Shown here piece by piece: positions 32,962-45,964 of a stretch of 48,501 bases of DNA. The notes under the pieces are model-generated. The model saw only the letters and a program-made list of their open reading frames with translations, ran no database searches and was not told the DNA's origin. Origin of the DNA: an uncultured Anaerofilum sp. (GTDB taxonomy: Bacteria > Bacillota > Clostridia > Oscillospirales > Ruminococcaceae). Within the stretch, counting starts at the first letter, position 1. The number at the start of each line of letters is the position of its first letter. The DNA lies in assembly GCA_944385935.1 (NCBI GenBank), contig CALWZC010000018.1:1-48501 (forward strand), given 5' to 3'. The position numbers and the translations under genes are program-made.

Positions 32962-34059
32962 ATGACATATGATTATTTAATTGTAGGAGCTGGACTGTTT
33001 GGATCTGTATTTGCCCATCAAGCAACTCAAAAGGGAAAAAAGTGCCTTGTAATTGACCGCCGTAGTCACATAGGAGGAAATATCTATTGTGAAACCATAG
33101 AAGATATTCGCGTGCATACCTATGGAGCACATATTTTTCATACCTCCGACAGAGAGGTGTGGGACTATGTAAATCAATTTGTTTCTTTCAACCATTATAT
33201 CAATTCCCCTGTTGCAATCTATAAGGATGAGCTGTACAATCTCCCCTTCAATATGAACACATTTTCTAAGATGTGGAACATCCGAACCCCTCAACAGGCA
33301 AAAGACATCATTCAAAAGCAAATTGAAATGCTGGATATTCAACAGCCCAAAAACCTAGAGGAGCAAGCCTTGAAATTGGTGGGCAAGGATGTGTATGAAA
33401 AACTGGTAAAGGGATATACCGAAAAACAGTGGGGCAGAGATTGCACCCAGTTGCCCGCTTTTATCATTAAGCGGCTGCCTTTGCGGTTTACCTATGATAA
33501 CAATTATTTCAGTGACCCTTACCAAGGTATTCCAAAAGAAGGATACAACGCACTAATTGAAGGATTGTTGCAAGGTGTAGAGGTAAAATTGAACACAGAC
33601 TATGCTGTTTGGAGCAAGGAACACCCCCAAGAAGCAGAAAAAATTGTGTTTACAGGTATGATTGATGAATTTTTCGATTTCTGTTATGGCCCACTGGAAT
33701 ATCGCACAGTTTCCTTTGAAACAGAGGTGCTGGACTGCGACAACTACCAAGGCAACGCAGTGGTAAACTATACAGAAAGAGAAGTACCCTATACCCGCAT
33801 TATTGAACATAAACATTTTGAATTTGGTACTCAGCCCAAAACGGTAATTAGCAAGGAATACCCTGCCGAATGGAAACCGGGTATTGAACCATACTATCCT
33901 GTAAATGATGAAAAAAATCAAGAACTGTATGAAAAATATAAGCAGTTGGCACAGACAAGACCAGATGTGATTTTTGGCGGTCGTTTGGGTGCTTATCGCT
34001 ATTATGATATGGATAAGGTTATCCGTGCAGCTTTGGATACAGCAAAAGAATATTTGTAA
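32962..34059 (+). CDS. glf: UDP-galactopyranose mutase
   Basis: 365 residues, normal for bacterial Glf. It interconverts UDP-galactopyranose and UDP-galactofuranose with reduced FAD. The FAD motif is LIVGAGLFGSVFAHQA, followed by HIGGNIY. Further family signatures are HTYGAHIFHTSD, LPFNMNTF, YTEKQWGRD and GGRLGAYRYYDMDKVI at the C-terminus. An AAAAGGAG site precedes the ATG. It is co-transcribed with the GT2 gene and provides galactofuranose for cell-surface polysaccharide. Confidence 0.96.
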   Translation: MTYDYLIVGAGLFGSVFAHQATQKGKKCLVIDRRSHIGGNIYCETIEDIRVHTYGAHIFHTSDREVWDYVNQFVSFNHYINSPVAIYKDELYNLPFNMNTFSKMWNIRTPQQAKDIIQKQIEMLDIQQPKNLEEQALKLVGKDVYEKLVKGYTEKQWGRDCTQLPAFIIKRLPLRFTYDNNYFSDPYQGIPKEGYNALIEGLLQGVEVKLNTDYAVWSKEHPQEAEKIVFTGMIDEFFDFCYGPLEYRTVSFETEVLDCDNYQGNAVVNYTEREVPYTRIIEHKHFEFGTQPKTVISKEYPAEWKPGIEPYYPVNDEKNQELYEKYKQLAQTRPDVIFGGRLGAYRYYDMDKVIRAALDTAKEYL

Positions 34060-34060
34060 T

Positions 34061-34101
34061 AAAAAATCCTTCCACAAATGTATTTGTGGAAGGATTTTTT
34101 T
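34061..34101. terminator. Bidirectional terminator after glf
   Basis: A perfect 19-bp stem from AAAAAATCC (34061) to GGATTTTTT with a very short loop. It has A and T runs on both sides and lies between convergent genes. Confidence 0.9.
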
Positions 34102-34103
34102 GC

Positions 34104-34886
34104 TTATGCCACAAAGCGGTAGATATTGTAACCGCAAATAAACATGATAACCACCATCAAGCCAATCAATAGCTTATCGGTATGGGAATTATCCATTTTT
34201 TTGCTCAATGCTCGGCCAATAATACCACCACCAATGCCGCCCAAGACCATCAATGTTAAAGCAACGGGGTCGAAGTCAGGCACAGAGTTGGTTGCCAATG
34301 TGGTAAATAGGTTGGAGATTTGGCTGAACAAAATGATAAACAAACTGTTTTGGGAAGCAGTTTTTGTATCCATGCTGAAAAAGTAAAACAACACTACCAG
34401 ATTGATGGGGCCGCCACCAATGCCCAGCAAACTGCTCATGGTGCCAAGACCGAAGCCAATTACCACAACCAATAGGTCATTGGTAACCGAAAGAGTAGGG
34501 ATTTTGTCTTTTTTAATAGTGTAAAGCAAGGTGCCCAATGTTACTACCAGCAAGCAACCAGCCTGCACTGCTCCGGCAAGTTCTGGGTTGGGCAAGGAGC
34601 TTTGCAAAAAAGAAAAAATTTGTCCACCAGCAAAACCGCCTACAATGGAACCAATAACCAGAGGAATGCTGCGGCGGATGTTGATTTTGCTCTCTTTGGA
34701 AATCATCAACTTTGCCACAGAGTATAGGCTCATAGAAAGAACGGTGCACCCAGACAAAAAGCTGCTAACAGCTACTGTTGCCATTCCGCTTACATCCATA
34801 AGCGGTTTAATGATAACGCCACCGCCAATGCCGCAGATACTGCCAATGATGCTGGCCATTAGGCTTACAAGAAGAAAAAATACCAT
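34104..34886 (-). CDS. TauE/SafE-family membrane exporter
   Basis: 260 residues with about eight membrane segments in two similar halves: FFLLVSLMASIIGSICGIGGG at the start and VVVIGFGLGTMSSLLGIGGG in the middle. The repeated GxGGG motif identifies the TauE/SafE (DUF81) family, linked to export of sulfite, sulfoacetate or other sulfur oxyanions. It is divergent from an anaerobic sulfatase maturase and a sulfatase, so export of released sulfate or sulfite is an attractive role. That link rests on neighbourhood only. A -10 element (TATAAT) lies at 34930-34935. Confidence 0.88.
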   Translation of the reverse strand: MVFFLLVSLMASIIGSICGIGGGVIIKPLMDVSGMATVAVSSFLSGCTVLSMSLYSVAKLMISKESKINIRRSIPLVIGSIVGGFAGGQIFSFLQSSLPNPELAGAVQAGCLLVVTLGTLLYTIKKDKIPTLSVTNDLLVVVIGFGLGTMSSLLGIGGGPINLVVLFYFFSMDTKTASQNSLFIILFSQISNLFTTLATNSVPDFDPVALTLMVLGGIGGGIIGRALSKKMDNSHTDKLLIGLMVVIMFICGYNIYRFVA

Positions 34887-34929
34887 ACAATGTCCCCCAT
34901 TTTATCGTGATTGATACATATTGCTTTCT

Positions 34930-34935
34930 ATTATA
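34930..34935 (-). promoter_or_regulatory. -10 element of the TauE/SafE gene
   Basis: Perfect TATAAT on the minus strand, 44 bp upstream of the start codon; the -35 region (TTTTTC at 17 bp) is poor. Confidence 0.45.
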
Positions 34936-35030
34936 TCGCTTTTAACAACAAAGAAAAAGACCAGCCAAATACAAAAAATTTTTTTTGGAAAAAAAGCGGC
35001 TTTTTGGAAACAAAAAAGAAAAAATCCCCT

Positions 35031-35059
35031 TTTACAAACCATTTTCCAAAGGGTATAAT
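35031..35059 (+). promoter_or_regulatory. Promoter of the maturase-sulfatase operon
   Basis: -35 TTTACA (35031-35036), 17-bp spacer, perfect -10 TATAAT (35054-35059). Confidence 0.75.
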
Positions 35060-35101
35060 GAAAGGCAGAAGTATACAACCCCATAAAAGGAGATGTAACC
35101 C

Positions 35102-36229
35102 ATGCACCCTATGAGTGTAATGATAAAACCTGCCAGCTCTAGCTGCAATTTACGGTGTAAATATTGCTTTTATGCCGATGAGGCCGCCATGCGTCAGGTG
35201 CCCAACTATGGCATAATGAAAGAGGAAACCCTAGAAGCAGTGGTAAAAGAGGTAATGAAATATGCCGACCAAAGCTGTGCTTTTGCTTTTCAGGGGGGAG
35301 AGCCTACCCTAGCCGGATTGGATTTTTTTAAAAAAGTGGTGGAACTACAAAAAAAATACAGCCGTCCGGGGTTGCAGGTAACCAACGCCTTGCAAACCAA
35401 TGGAATTTTGCTGGACAAAGAATGGTGCACTTTTTTAGCAGAAAATCATTTTTTGGTGGGACTGTCTATGGATGGAACCAAACAAACCCATGACAACTAC
35501 CGTTTAGATGCTCATGACAAAGGAAGCTATTCCAAAGTTTTGCAGGCAGCCCAGCGAATGGCGCAACAAGGGGTGCAGTTTAATATTCTTACAGTGGTTA
35601 CTGCACAGTTAGCCAAAAACATAACCTCAGTGTATAATTCCTATAAAAAGAATGGATGGTTATATCATCAGTATATTCCATGTATGGATGCTTTGGAGGC
35701 CCAACGAGGAAAAGAGGAATATTCTCTTACCCCACAGCAGTATGCAGAATTTTTAAAGACACTATTTGATTTGTGGTATCAGGATTTGCGCCGTGGCTTT
35801 GTGGTGTCAGTACGGTATTTTGACAATCTGGTTCAAATTTTGCAAAGAAGGCAACCCGAAAGCTGTTCCATGACAGGGCATTGTAATGTGCAATATCTTG
35901 TTGAGGCAGATGGAAGTGTGTATCCTTGTGACTTCTATGCACTGGATTCCTACCGATTGGGAAAAATTCCTGATAATAGCATTGATGAACTGGACAGAAA
36001 GAGAATTGAAATTCGGTTCATTGAAGAATCTCTGGAAAAACCTGCTAAGTGCAAACAGTGCCGGTGGTTTGCTCTTTGTCGCGGAGGCTGCAAGCGTGAC
36101 TACACCCAAGGAGAACAGCCACACAATTACTATTGCCAAAGTTATCAAGAATTTTTTGACTATGCAATGCCAAGATTGCAACAGGCAGCCGCATTTTTGT
36201 TACATTTGGAACGTAGTCTGCAAAAATAA
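35102..36229 (+). CDS. Anaerobic sulfatase-maturating radical SAM enzyme
   Basis: 375 residues. The radical SAM motif CNLRCKYCF (Cys15, Cys19, Cys22) binds the SAM cluster, followed by AFQGGEPTLAG. The C-terminal SPASM region has many Cys residues (GHCNVQYLVEADGSVYPCDF, then CKQCRWFALCRGGCKRDY) for two auxiliary clusters. This matches anSME, which oxidises an active-site Cys or Ser of sulfatases to formylglycine without oxygen. An AAAAGGAG site precedes the ATG. The next gene is a Cys-type sulfatase, its evident substrate. The enzyme implies strict or near-strict anaerobic life. Confidence 0.93.
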   Translation: MHPMSVMIKPASSSCNLRCKYCFYADEAAMRQVPNYGIMKEETLEAVVKEVMKYADQSCAFAFQGGEPTLAGLDFFKKVVELQKKYSRPGLQVTNALQTNGILLDKEWCTFLAENHFLVGLSMDGTKQTHDNYRLDAHDKGSYSKVLQAAQRMAQQGVQFNILTVVTAQLAKNITSVYNSYKKNGWLYHQYIPCMDALEAQRGKEEYSLTPQQYAEFLKTLFDLWYQDLRRGFVVSVRYFDNLVQILQRRQPESCSMTGHCNVQYLVEADGSVYPCDFYALDSYRLGKIPDNSIDELDRKRIEIRFIEESLEKPAKCKQCRWFALCRGGCKRDYTQGEQPHNYYCQSYQEFFDYAMPRLQQAAAFLLHLERSLQK

Positions 36230-36255
36230 AACTATCACAAAGGAGCGAAAGGAAA

Positions 36256-37779
36256 ATGCCAAAGGTTGTTTTTATCATGACAGATACCCAACGGTATGAT
36301 ATGGTCAATGCAAATGTACAAACAGGACTGAAAACCCCATGTTTGGATAAATTAGCCGCTAGTGGTATGCGATTTACCCAAGCATATACCACACAGCCTG
36401 TTTGCCAGCCAGCCCGTGCCGCCATTTTTACTGGATTGTATCCCCATTCTTGCAACAGTTGGACAAATTCCATGGCATTGTCCGAGGATGTTCATACAAT
36501 CGGGCAAAGGTTGCGGGATAACAATATCCACACAGCTTACATTGGAAAATGGCACCTAGATGGAGGGGATTATTTTGGATGGGGAAAATGTCCCGATGGC
36601 TGGGATGAAGAATATTGGTATGATATGCGCAATTATTTGGAAGAATTGACTGAAGAAGAACGCAGAATGTCCCGTAATACAAATAGTATGAAAACTCACG
36701 ATTATAGCCCAGAGTTTACATATGCCCACCGTTGTTCCAACCGTGCCATTGAGTTTTTAAAGAAAAATGGACAAAAGCAAGATTTCTTCTTGACTGTGTC
36801 CTATGATGAGCCCCATGGCCCCTATCTGTGCCCCAGAGAGTACTGGGAACAGTACGAAAACTATGAGTTTCCCCAAAGCCCCAATATCAAAGACACATTG
36901 GAAGGAAAGCCAGACTACCAAAAAGTATGGGCAGGGCCTCGGCTGCAACAAGATAGAAATGATATTCACCTAAATAATAAATATTTCTTTGGCTGCAACA
37001 GCTTTGTAGATATGGAGATTGGTAGGGTATTGGATGCCATTAAGGAATATGCTGGAGAAGATGTGACAGTAATTTATACATCTGACCATGGGGATATGTT
37101 GCAATCTCATTGCATGTATGCAAAAGGGCCTGCTTGCTATGAGGAAATTTGTCATATTCCTTTGTTTATGGCAGGAAAGGGCATTGCCGCTGGCAGTGTA
37201 AGCAGCCAGCCAGTTTCCCACATCAATCTTACTCCCACTATTTTGGATATATTTGGGGTAAAGCCTTCCCCCATGATGCCGGGAAAAAGCATTTTGCCTC
37301 AAGCCAAAGGGGAATGTGGCCGCATAAATAACTATTGCTTTATTGAATTTGGACGGTATGAAGTAGACCACGATGGATTTGGTGGATACCAACCCATGCG
37401 AGCAGTTTTCGACGGAAGGTATAAACTATCTATCAATTTGATGAGCACCGATGAATTGTATGATTTGCAAACAGACCCCCACGAAATGAAAAATCTTATT
37501 GATAGTCCAGAACATTATGAAATTGCTCGCCGCCTGCATAAAGAAATTTTGAACAATATGAATGTAACTCGTGACCCCTTCCGTGGATACTACTGGGAAC
37601 GCCGGTCTTGGAGAAAAGATGCTGCACAGGCTACTTGGGATTATACTGGATATACTCGCCAAAGTGAGGATGATTATCGCCCACGGCAGTTGGATTATGC
37701 CACAGGAATGGAAATGGAGCAGGCTACTCGCACTAAGGAAAGACTAAAAGAAGAACAGGAAATAGCCAAAAAGAAGTGA
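36256..37779 (+). CDS. Cys-type sulfatase (family S1), cytoplasmic
   Basis: 507 residues. The sulfatase signature CQPARAAIFTG places Cys50 as the residue converted to formylglycine. Metal ligands are Asp10 in MTDTQRYD and the TSDHGD motif in the middle. The C-terminal subdomain has PFRGYYWERRSW. It hydrolyses sulfate esters, probably of sugars, but the substrate subfamily cannot be told by eye. There is no signal peptide, so the substrate must be imported. An AAAGGAGCG site precedes the ATG, 26 bp after the maturase gene. The last ~25 residues are a charged Glu/Lys tail. Confidence 0.93.
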   Translation: MPKVVFIMTDTQRYDMVNANVQTGLKTPCLDKLAASGMRFTQAYTTQPVCQPARAAIFTGLYPHSCNSWTNSMALSEDVHTIGQRLRDNNIHTAYIGKWHLDGGDYFGWGKCPDGWDEEYWYDMRNYLEELTEEERRMSRNTNSMKTHDYSPEFTYAHRCSNRAIEFLKKNGQKQDFFLTVSYDEPHGPYLCPREYWEQYENYEFPQSPNIKDTLEGKPDYQKVWAGPRLQQDRNDIHLNNKYFFGCNSFVDMEIGRVLDAIKEYAGEDVTVIYTSDHGDMLQSHCMYAKGPACYEEICHIPLFMAGKGIAAGSVSSQPVSHINLTPTILDIFGVKPSPMMPGKSILPQAKGECGRINNYCFIEFGRYEVDHDGFGGYQPMRAVFDGRYKLSINLMSTDELYDLQTDPHEMKNLIDSPEHYEIARRLHKEILNNMNVTRDPFRGYYWERRSWRKDAAQATWDYTGYTRQSEDDYRPRQLDYATGMEMEQATRTKERLKEEQEIAKKK

Positions 37780-37799
37780 TAAATGCTATTTTGGTGGAT

Positions 37800-37837
37800 A
37801 AAAAACGACCTGCCCAAAAGGGTAGGTCGTTTTTTGT
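37800..37837. terminator. Bidirectional terminator after the sulfatase gene
   Basis: The stem pairs AAAAAACGACCTGCCC with GGGTAGGTCGTTTTTT (one G-U pair), loop AAAA. It also ends the convergent BlaI-type gene. Confidence 0.88.
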
Positions 37838-37872
37838 AGAGATTTTATATTCACTTGCTATCTAAAAGTAAA

Positions 37873-38202
37873 TTATTGAACTAAACTTTTGGAAGGATTT
37901 ATCTGGGATAGGGTATTCAAAAAATCTTGGACATTTCCATCAAATCTTTTTTCTAGCAAAGAGGACATAGCCTGTTGTTGCATTTGTTGTTTTTCTACCA
38001 AAGGAATAATAAAGAAGCCGGGTTCTTGCCGTTGTAGAAATTCCTTTTGAATCAATCGCTTAATAACGGTATAGGTTGTATTTTTTTTCCATTGAAATTC
38101 TTTTAATGCAAAAGCTGCTGCTTGGCTGGCAGTAGTGGGATGATTTTCCCAAATAAAACACATAAGATTCCATTCTGCATCGAATAGCTTTTTTTCTTGC
38201 AT
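37873..38202 (-). CDS. BlaI/MecI/CopY-family repressor
   Basis: 109 residues. The winged helix has LFDAEWNLMCFIWENHPTTA, then KNTTYTVIKRLIQKEFLQRQ, typical of the BlaI/MecI N-terminal domain. The C-terminal dimer part is short (SSLLEKRFDGNVQDFLNTLS). BlaI proteins repress resistance or wall-related genes and are usually inactivated by a BlaR1-type membrane protease encoded next door. Here no BlaR1, beta-lactamase or copper ATPase gene is adjacent, so the target is unknown. The ribosome site (AGGTCGGTAGG) is weak. Confidence 0.8.
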   Translation of the reverse strand: MQEKKLFDAEWNLMCFIWENHPTTASQAAAFALKEFQWKKNTTYTVIKRLIQKEFLQRQEPGFFIIPLVEKQQMQQQAMSSLLEKRFDGNVQDFLNTLSQINPSKSLVQ

Positions 38203-38532
38203 ACACCTACCGACCTCTCTTATCCATAAGAAAATTGCCTAAAATTCCACACAATCTGCGTGCTGCTGGTACAATCATAGCACTAAAAAAATTTCAATTC
38301 AAGATATTTTACCAATTTTTGATAAAAAACAACTAAAATAAGTGGTTTTTTGAAAAAAATGTATTTTTTTGCAAAAAATATAATATGATTTTGTGACCAC
38401 AAGGCAAAAAATATGTGCTTTTCGGTTGAAAATATTGAACAAAATATGTATAATATTTTTGGGTACATCCGCTTGCTTTTGGGATACAAAAGAGTTGGCG
38501 GTGGACGGCTGTTGAAAGGGGGAATCAGAATC
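38203..38532. other. AT-rich intergenic region before the ATP synthase operon
   Basis: 330 bp with no gene. The left part (38203-38300) should hold the BlaI-type gene promoter, but I could not find a convincing one, nor a TACA-N2-TGTA BlaI operator. The middle is very A/T-rich with an extra TATAAT at 38379-38384 lacking a -35. The atp promoter follows at 38426-38454. Confidence 0.5.
38426..38454 (+). promoter_or_regulatory. Promoter of the atp operon
   Basis: -35 TTGAAA (38426-38431), 17-bp spacer, perfect -10 TATAAT (38449-38454). It leaves a leader of about 70 bases before the first gene. Confidence 0.75.
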
Positions 38533-38790
38533 GTGTCTGATTGGTTTAAAACACTAAAGCATCTTTCATGGCTGACACAAGCAGGAATTTCCGTTGCTGC
38601 ACCGTTGATTCTCTGTATTGGAGGAGGCATTTGGCTGGCGGAAACATTGCCCCTTGGCCTTTGGCCAATTCTTATTGGCGTGGTGTTTGGCATAGGCGGC
38701 GCACTGTGCAGCCTACTGGGGTTTTTCAAGGTCATCTCCATAGAATCCAAGCGAAAGTCTAACAAACAGCCGGGTGCTTTTAACAAATGA
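38533..38790 (+). CDS. atpZ: AtpZ/AtpI-like accessory membrane protein
   Basis: 85 residues with two membrane segments: WLTQAGISVAAPLILCIGGG and LWPILIGVVFGIGGALCSLL. They are joined by a short loop (IWLAETLPLG), with a basic C-terminus. This is the AtpZ (F0F1-ATPase-associated) type. Such proteins help assemble the c ring, and in some alkaliphiles are implicated in Mg2+ uptake. The start is a GTG at 38533 with an AAAGGGGG stretch upstream; the frame runs open 40 codons further upstream through the promoter, which is rejected. It is the first gene of the ATP synthase operon. Confidence 0.75.
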   Translation: MSDWFKTLKHLSWLTQAGISVAAPLILCIGGGIWLAETLPLGLWPILIGVVFGIGGALCSLLGFFKVISIESKRKSNKQPGAFNK

Positions 38791-38822
38791 GCATTTGGAA
38801 ATGTTTTGGGAGGTGAAAACAG

Positions 38823-39236
38823 ATGAAACCACAAAAGGCAGTGAAAACCGAAACCTTGCGAATTGCTGCTGGAACCGCAGTGCTTTGTGCAGTGATGTTG
38901 CTGGTGTATCTGCTATTGGGACAATTGCGATGGCAGGTAGTGGCCTCCGCTGTATTCAGTGGATGCTGGGCGGTGCTAAACTTCTTTTTAATGGGTCTTA
39001 CAGTGCAAAAAGCAGCCGTGGATACTGCAAGAGCAAAAAATTTGATGCAGTTTTCTTACAGCTTGCGTATGCTGGGCAGTGCGCTGGTGATGATTGTGGG
39101 CTTTACGGTTCCCGCATTTGAGCCGATTGCAGTGGTAGTGCCGCTGCTGTTCCCCAGAATTACCATTTTGGGAATGCAGATTTCCGGAAAATACAAACCG
39201 GAACCAAAAACCGAAAGTGAAGGGGGGGAACAATAA
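38823..39236 (+). CDS. atpI: ATP synthase subunit I
   Basis: 137 residues with four membrane segments (about 13-32, 37-57, 77-95 and 98-117) and a charged C-terminal tail. The topology and the position between atpZ and atpB match AtpI, an assembly chaperone for the c ring, important in Na+-type enzymes. A GGGAGGTG site lies about 7 bp before the ATG. The next gene follows after 3 bp, so translation is coupled. Confidence 0.8.
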   Translation: MKPQKAVKTETLRIAAGTAVLCAVMLLVYLLLGQLRWQVVASAVFSGCWAVLNFFLMGLTVQKAAVDTARAKNLMQFSYSLRMLGSALVMIVGFTVPAFEPIAVVVPLLFPRITILGMQISGKYKPEPKTESEGGEQ

Positions 39237-39239
39237 AAG

Positions 39240-40335
<1,096 letters not shown>

Positions 40336-40396
40336 GATACAGGAAAATCCCAGCGAAGTGTAAGGGATAAAAATTTGCCCGAAGGGAGGATACAAC

Positions 40397-40906
40397 ATGC
40401 AACAGGCATACGAGCTGCTGGTAAACATGAACTTTTGGACCTTGGCAGCCCAAATTTGCAACCTTTTGATTTTGGCTTATTTTATTCGCAAGTTCCTGTT
40501 TAAACCTGTACAGGAAATTATGGAACAACGCAAAGCCGAAACAGAAGCAATTTACACCGATGCAGAAAAGGCAAAGGCAGATGCACAGGCCATGAAAAAA
40601 GAGTATGAGCAAAACATGGCAACTGCTCGCCAGCAGGCAGCAGAAATTGTGCAGAATGCAACCCAGACTGCCCAACTGCGTGGGGATGAAATTGTAAATG
40701 AGGCAAAGAATACCGCTGCCGAGTTGAAAACTAAGGCAGAGGCAGATATTGCCCAGCAGCGCAAAAAAGCGGTGAACGAAATCAAAAACGAAATTGGCGG
40801 TATTGCCATGTCCATTGCTGGTAAGGTTGTGGAGCGTGAGCTGAACGCCAAAGACCATGAGGCTTTGATTGAGGAGTTCATCCGGGATGTGGGTGACGCA
40901 TCATGA
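40397..40906 (+). CDS. atpF: F0F1 ATP synthase subunit b
   Basis: 169 residues: one N-terminal membrane helix (about 12-32, FWTLAAQICNLLILAYFIRK), then a long charged coiled coil, the peripheral stalk that links F0 to subunit delta. A GAAGGGAGG site precedes the ATG. The stop codon overlaps the atpH start (ATGA). The length is typical. Confidence 0.95.
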   Translation: MQQAYELLVNMNFWTLAAQICNLLILAYFIRKFLFKPVQEIMEQRKAETEAIYTDAEKAKADAQAMKKEYEQNMATARQQAAEIVQNATQTAQLRGDEIVNEAKNTAAELKTKAEADIAQQRKKAVNEIKNEIGGIAMSIAGKVVERELNAKDHEALIEEFIRDVGDAS

Positions 40907-41442
40907 CACAATTTGCAAAAGTATATGCAGGCGCATTGTATGATTTAGCACAAGAAGAGCAATTGGATGCTGCTATTTTGGAAGAATTGGAGCTGTTAGC
41001 ACAGGCTTTTGAGGAGAACCCCTCTTATGTAAAGCTGTTGGCAAGCCCCTTGGTTGCCAAAGAGGAGCGTTTGCAGGTGCTGAACCGCAATTTTGAAGGA
41101 AAGTTGCAGCCCTATTTGCTGAACTTTTTACGAATTTTGTGCGAGCGTGGAGAAATGGGCCAGTTCTCTGGTTGCGTTTCCGAGTTCCGTGCTCGATACG
41201 ATGTACAGCATGGCATTGTGCCGGCAGTAGCAGTAACAGCTCTGCCCCTAAATGATGCCCAAATGCAGGCATTGACCAAACGGCTGGAACAGGCTACCGG
41301 AAAAACCGTGCGCCTGAAAAACCGTGTGGACAGCACTGTTTTGGGCGGTGTTCGGCTGGAAATGGAAGGCAAGCAGTTGGATGGCACCATCAAGGGCCGC
41401 CTAACCGAACTGCAAGGCCGTCTTTCTGCTGTAACTTTATAA
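40903..41442 (+). CDS. atpH: F0F1 ATP synthase subunit delta
   Basis: 179 residues, all-helical N-terminal domain (AKVYAGALYDLAQEEQLDAA) and C-terminal segment with TGKTVRLKNRVDSTVLGGVR, the OSCP/delta signature. It caps the F1 head and binds subunit b. Its start overlaps the atpF stop by 4 bp. A 105-bp gap with two hairpins separates it from atpA. Confidence 0.95.
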   Translation: MTQFAKVYAGALYDLAQEEQLDAAILEELELLAQAFEENPSYVKLLASPLVAKEERLQVLNRNFEGKLQPYLLNFLRILCERGEMGQFSGCVSEFRARYDVQHGIVPAVAVTALPLNDAQMQALTKRLEQATGKTVRLKNRVDSTVLGGVRLEMEGKQLDGTIKGRLTELQGRLSAVTL

Positions 41443-41481
41443 GCAAAATTTTCCTTTTTTATAGATAAAACAAACAAGTTT

Positions 41482-43068
<1,587 letters not shown>

Positions 43069-43086
43069 TAGAGGAGGGGAACACGC

Positions 43087-43938
43087 ATGGCCGGAGCTTC
43101 CATGAAGGACATTAAACTGCGCATTAAAAGCGTAGAAAGCACCATGCAAATCACCAAAGCCATGGAACTGGTGGCCTCCTCCAAATTGCGGGGCGCAAAG
43201 CTGCGAGTGGAGCGCAGCCGCCCCTATTTTGAGGTGCTCCACCAGACGCTTGCAGACATTGCCTATTCCAAACAGGATTTTGATTCTCCCTATATCCACC
43301 AGCGCACAGTGAAACGCAGCTGCTATGTTGTAATTGCTGGTGACCGTGGTTTGGCAGGAGGATACAACGCAAACCTGTTTAAAGCCGCAACAGCACATAT
43401 GAAGGATAAAAATGCATGTGTGTTGCCTTTGGGTAAAAAAGCAGTGGAATACTATGAACGCCGAGACGTTGACCTGCTGAGCAAAGATTTTGCAGAGGTT
43501 GCTGAGGTGAATATCAGCAGTTGCTTTGAAATGGCAAAACTGCTTTCTGCTGCCTTTTTAAAGGGCGAGTTTGATGAGCTTTTCCTGGTATATACCAATT
43601 TTGTTTCTATGCTAACCCAAAGCCCAGCAGTGTTGCAGATGTTGCCTTTGAATTATCACAGAGGTGCAGACAAAGAAGCCACCCGCAAACTGCGCTTGTA
43701 CGAGCCCAGTGCCGAGGAGGTTTATGATGCCATTGTGCCAGAATATTTGGCAGGGTTGATTTGGGGAGCTGTGTCTGAATCGGTGGCCAGCGAGTTGGGT
43801 GCTCGCCGCACAGCCATGGACGCCGCCAGCAAAAACGCTGGTGAGATGATTGATGATTTAAGCCTGCGGTATAACCGTGCCCGTCAGGGTGCTATTACCC
43901 AAGAAATCACCGAGATTGTGGCAGGAGCCGAACAGTAA
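43087..43938 (+). CDS. atpG: F0F1 ATP synthase subunit gamma
   Basis: 283 residues. The N-terminal helix is MKDIKLRIKSVESTMQITKA followed by MELVASSKLR, and the C-terminal helix is ELGARRTAMDAASKNAGEMI, the two coiled-coil strands of the central shaft. GDRGLAGGYNANL is also conserved. A GAGGGGAAC stretch precedes the ATG, 18 bp after atpA. Confidence 0.96.
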   Translation: MAGASMKDIKLRIKSVESTMQITKAMELVASSKLRGAKLRVERSRPYFEVLHQTLADIAYSKQDFDSPYIHQRTVKRSCYVVIAGDRGLAGGYNANLFKAATAHMKDKNACVLPLGKKAVEYYERRDVDLLSKDFAEVAEVNISSCFEMAKLLSAAFLKGEFDELFLVYTNFVSMLTQSPAVLQMLPLNYHRGADKEATRKLRLYEPSAEEVYDAIVPEYLAGLIWGAVSESVASELGARRTAMDAASKNAGEMIDDLSLRYNRARQGAITQEITEIVAGAEQ

Positions 43939-43979
43939 CAGGCAAAACCAACCAACAATGTTGAGTTTTGCCACTATAA

Positions 43980-45799
<1,820 letters not shown>

Positions 45800-45806
45800 A
45801 AAGCAA

Positions 45807-45843
45807 AACAACCCCACAGCAAGTTTCTTGCTGTGGGGTTGTT
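45807..45843 (+). terminator. Terminator of the atp operon
   Basis: A perfect 17-bp stem, from AACAACCCC (45807) to GGGGTTGTT (45843) with loop TTT. The T tail is poor (GCCTTAG), but the stem is long and GC-rich at its core. Confidence 0.8.
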
Positions 45844-45869
45844 GCCTTAGTTGGGAAAAAATAAGCATA

Positions 45870-45916
45870 GAAAAACACCCCCTTTTCTGAAGTTGAGGAA
45901 GAAAAAAGGGTGTTTT
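45870..45916 (-). terminator. Terminator of the chemoreceptor gene
   Basis: On the minus strand AAAACACCC with TTTTTTCT pairs with AGAAAAGG and GGGTGTTTT (stem interrupted by a 2x2 internal loop), followed by a T run. It lies 50 bp after the chemoreceptor stop. Confidence 0.75.
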
Positions 45917-45964
45917 CCTATAAGGTTTATGAGGAATCAAAATTTGAGGAATGAGGCAATTTTA

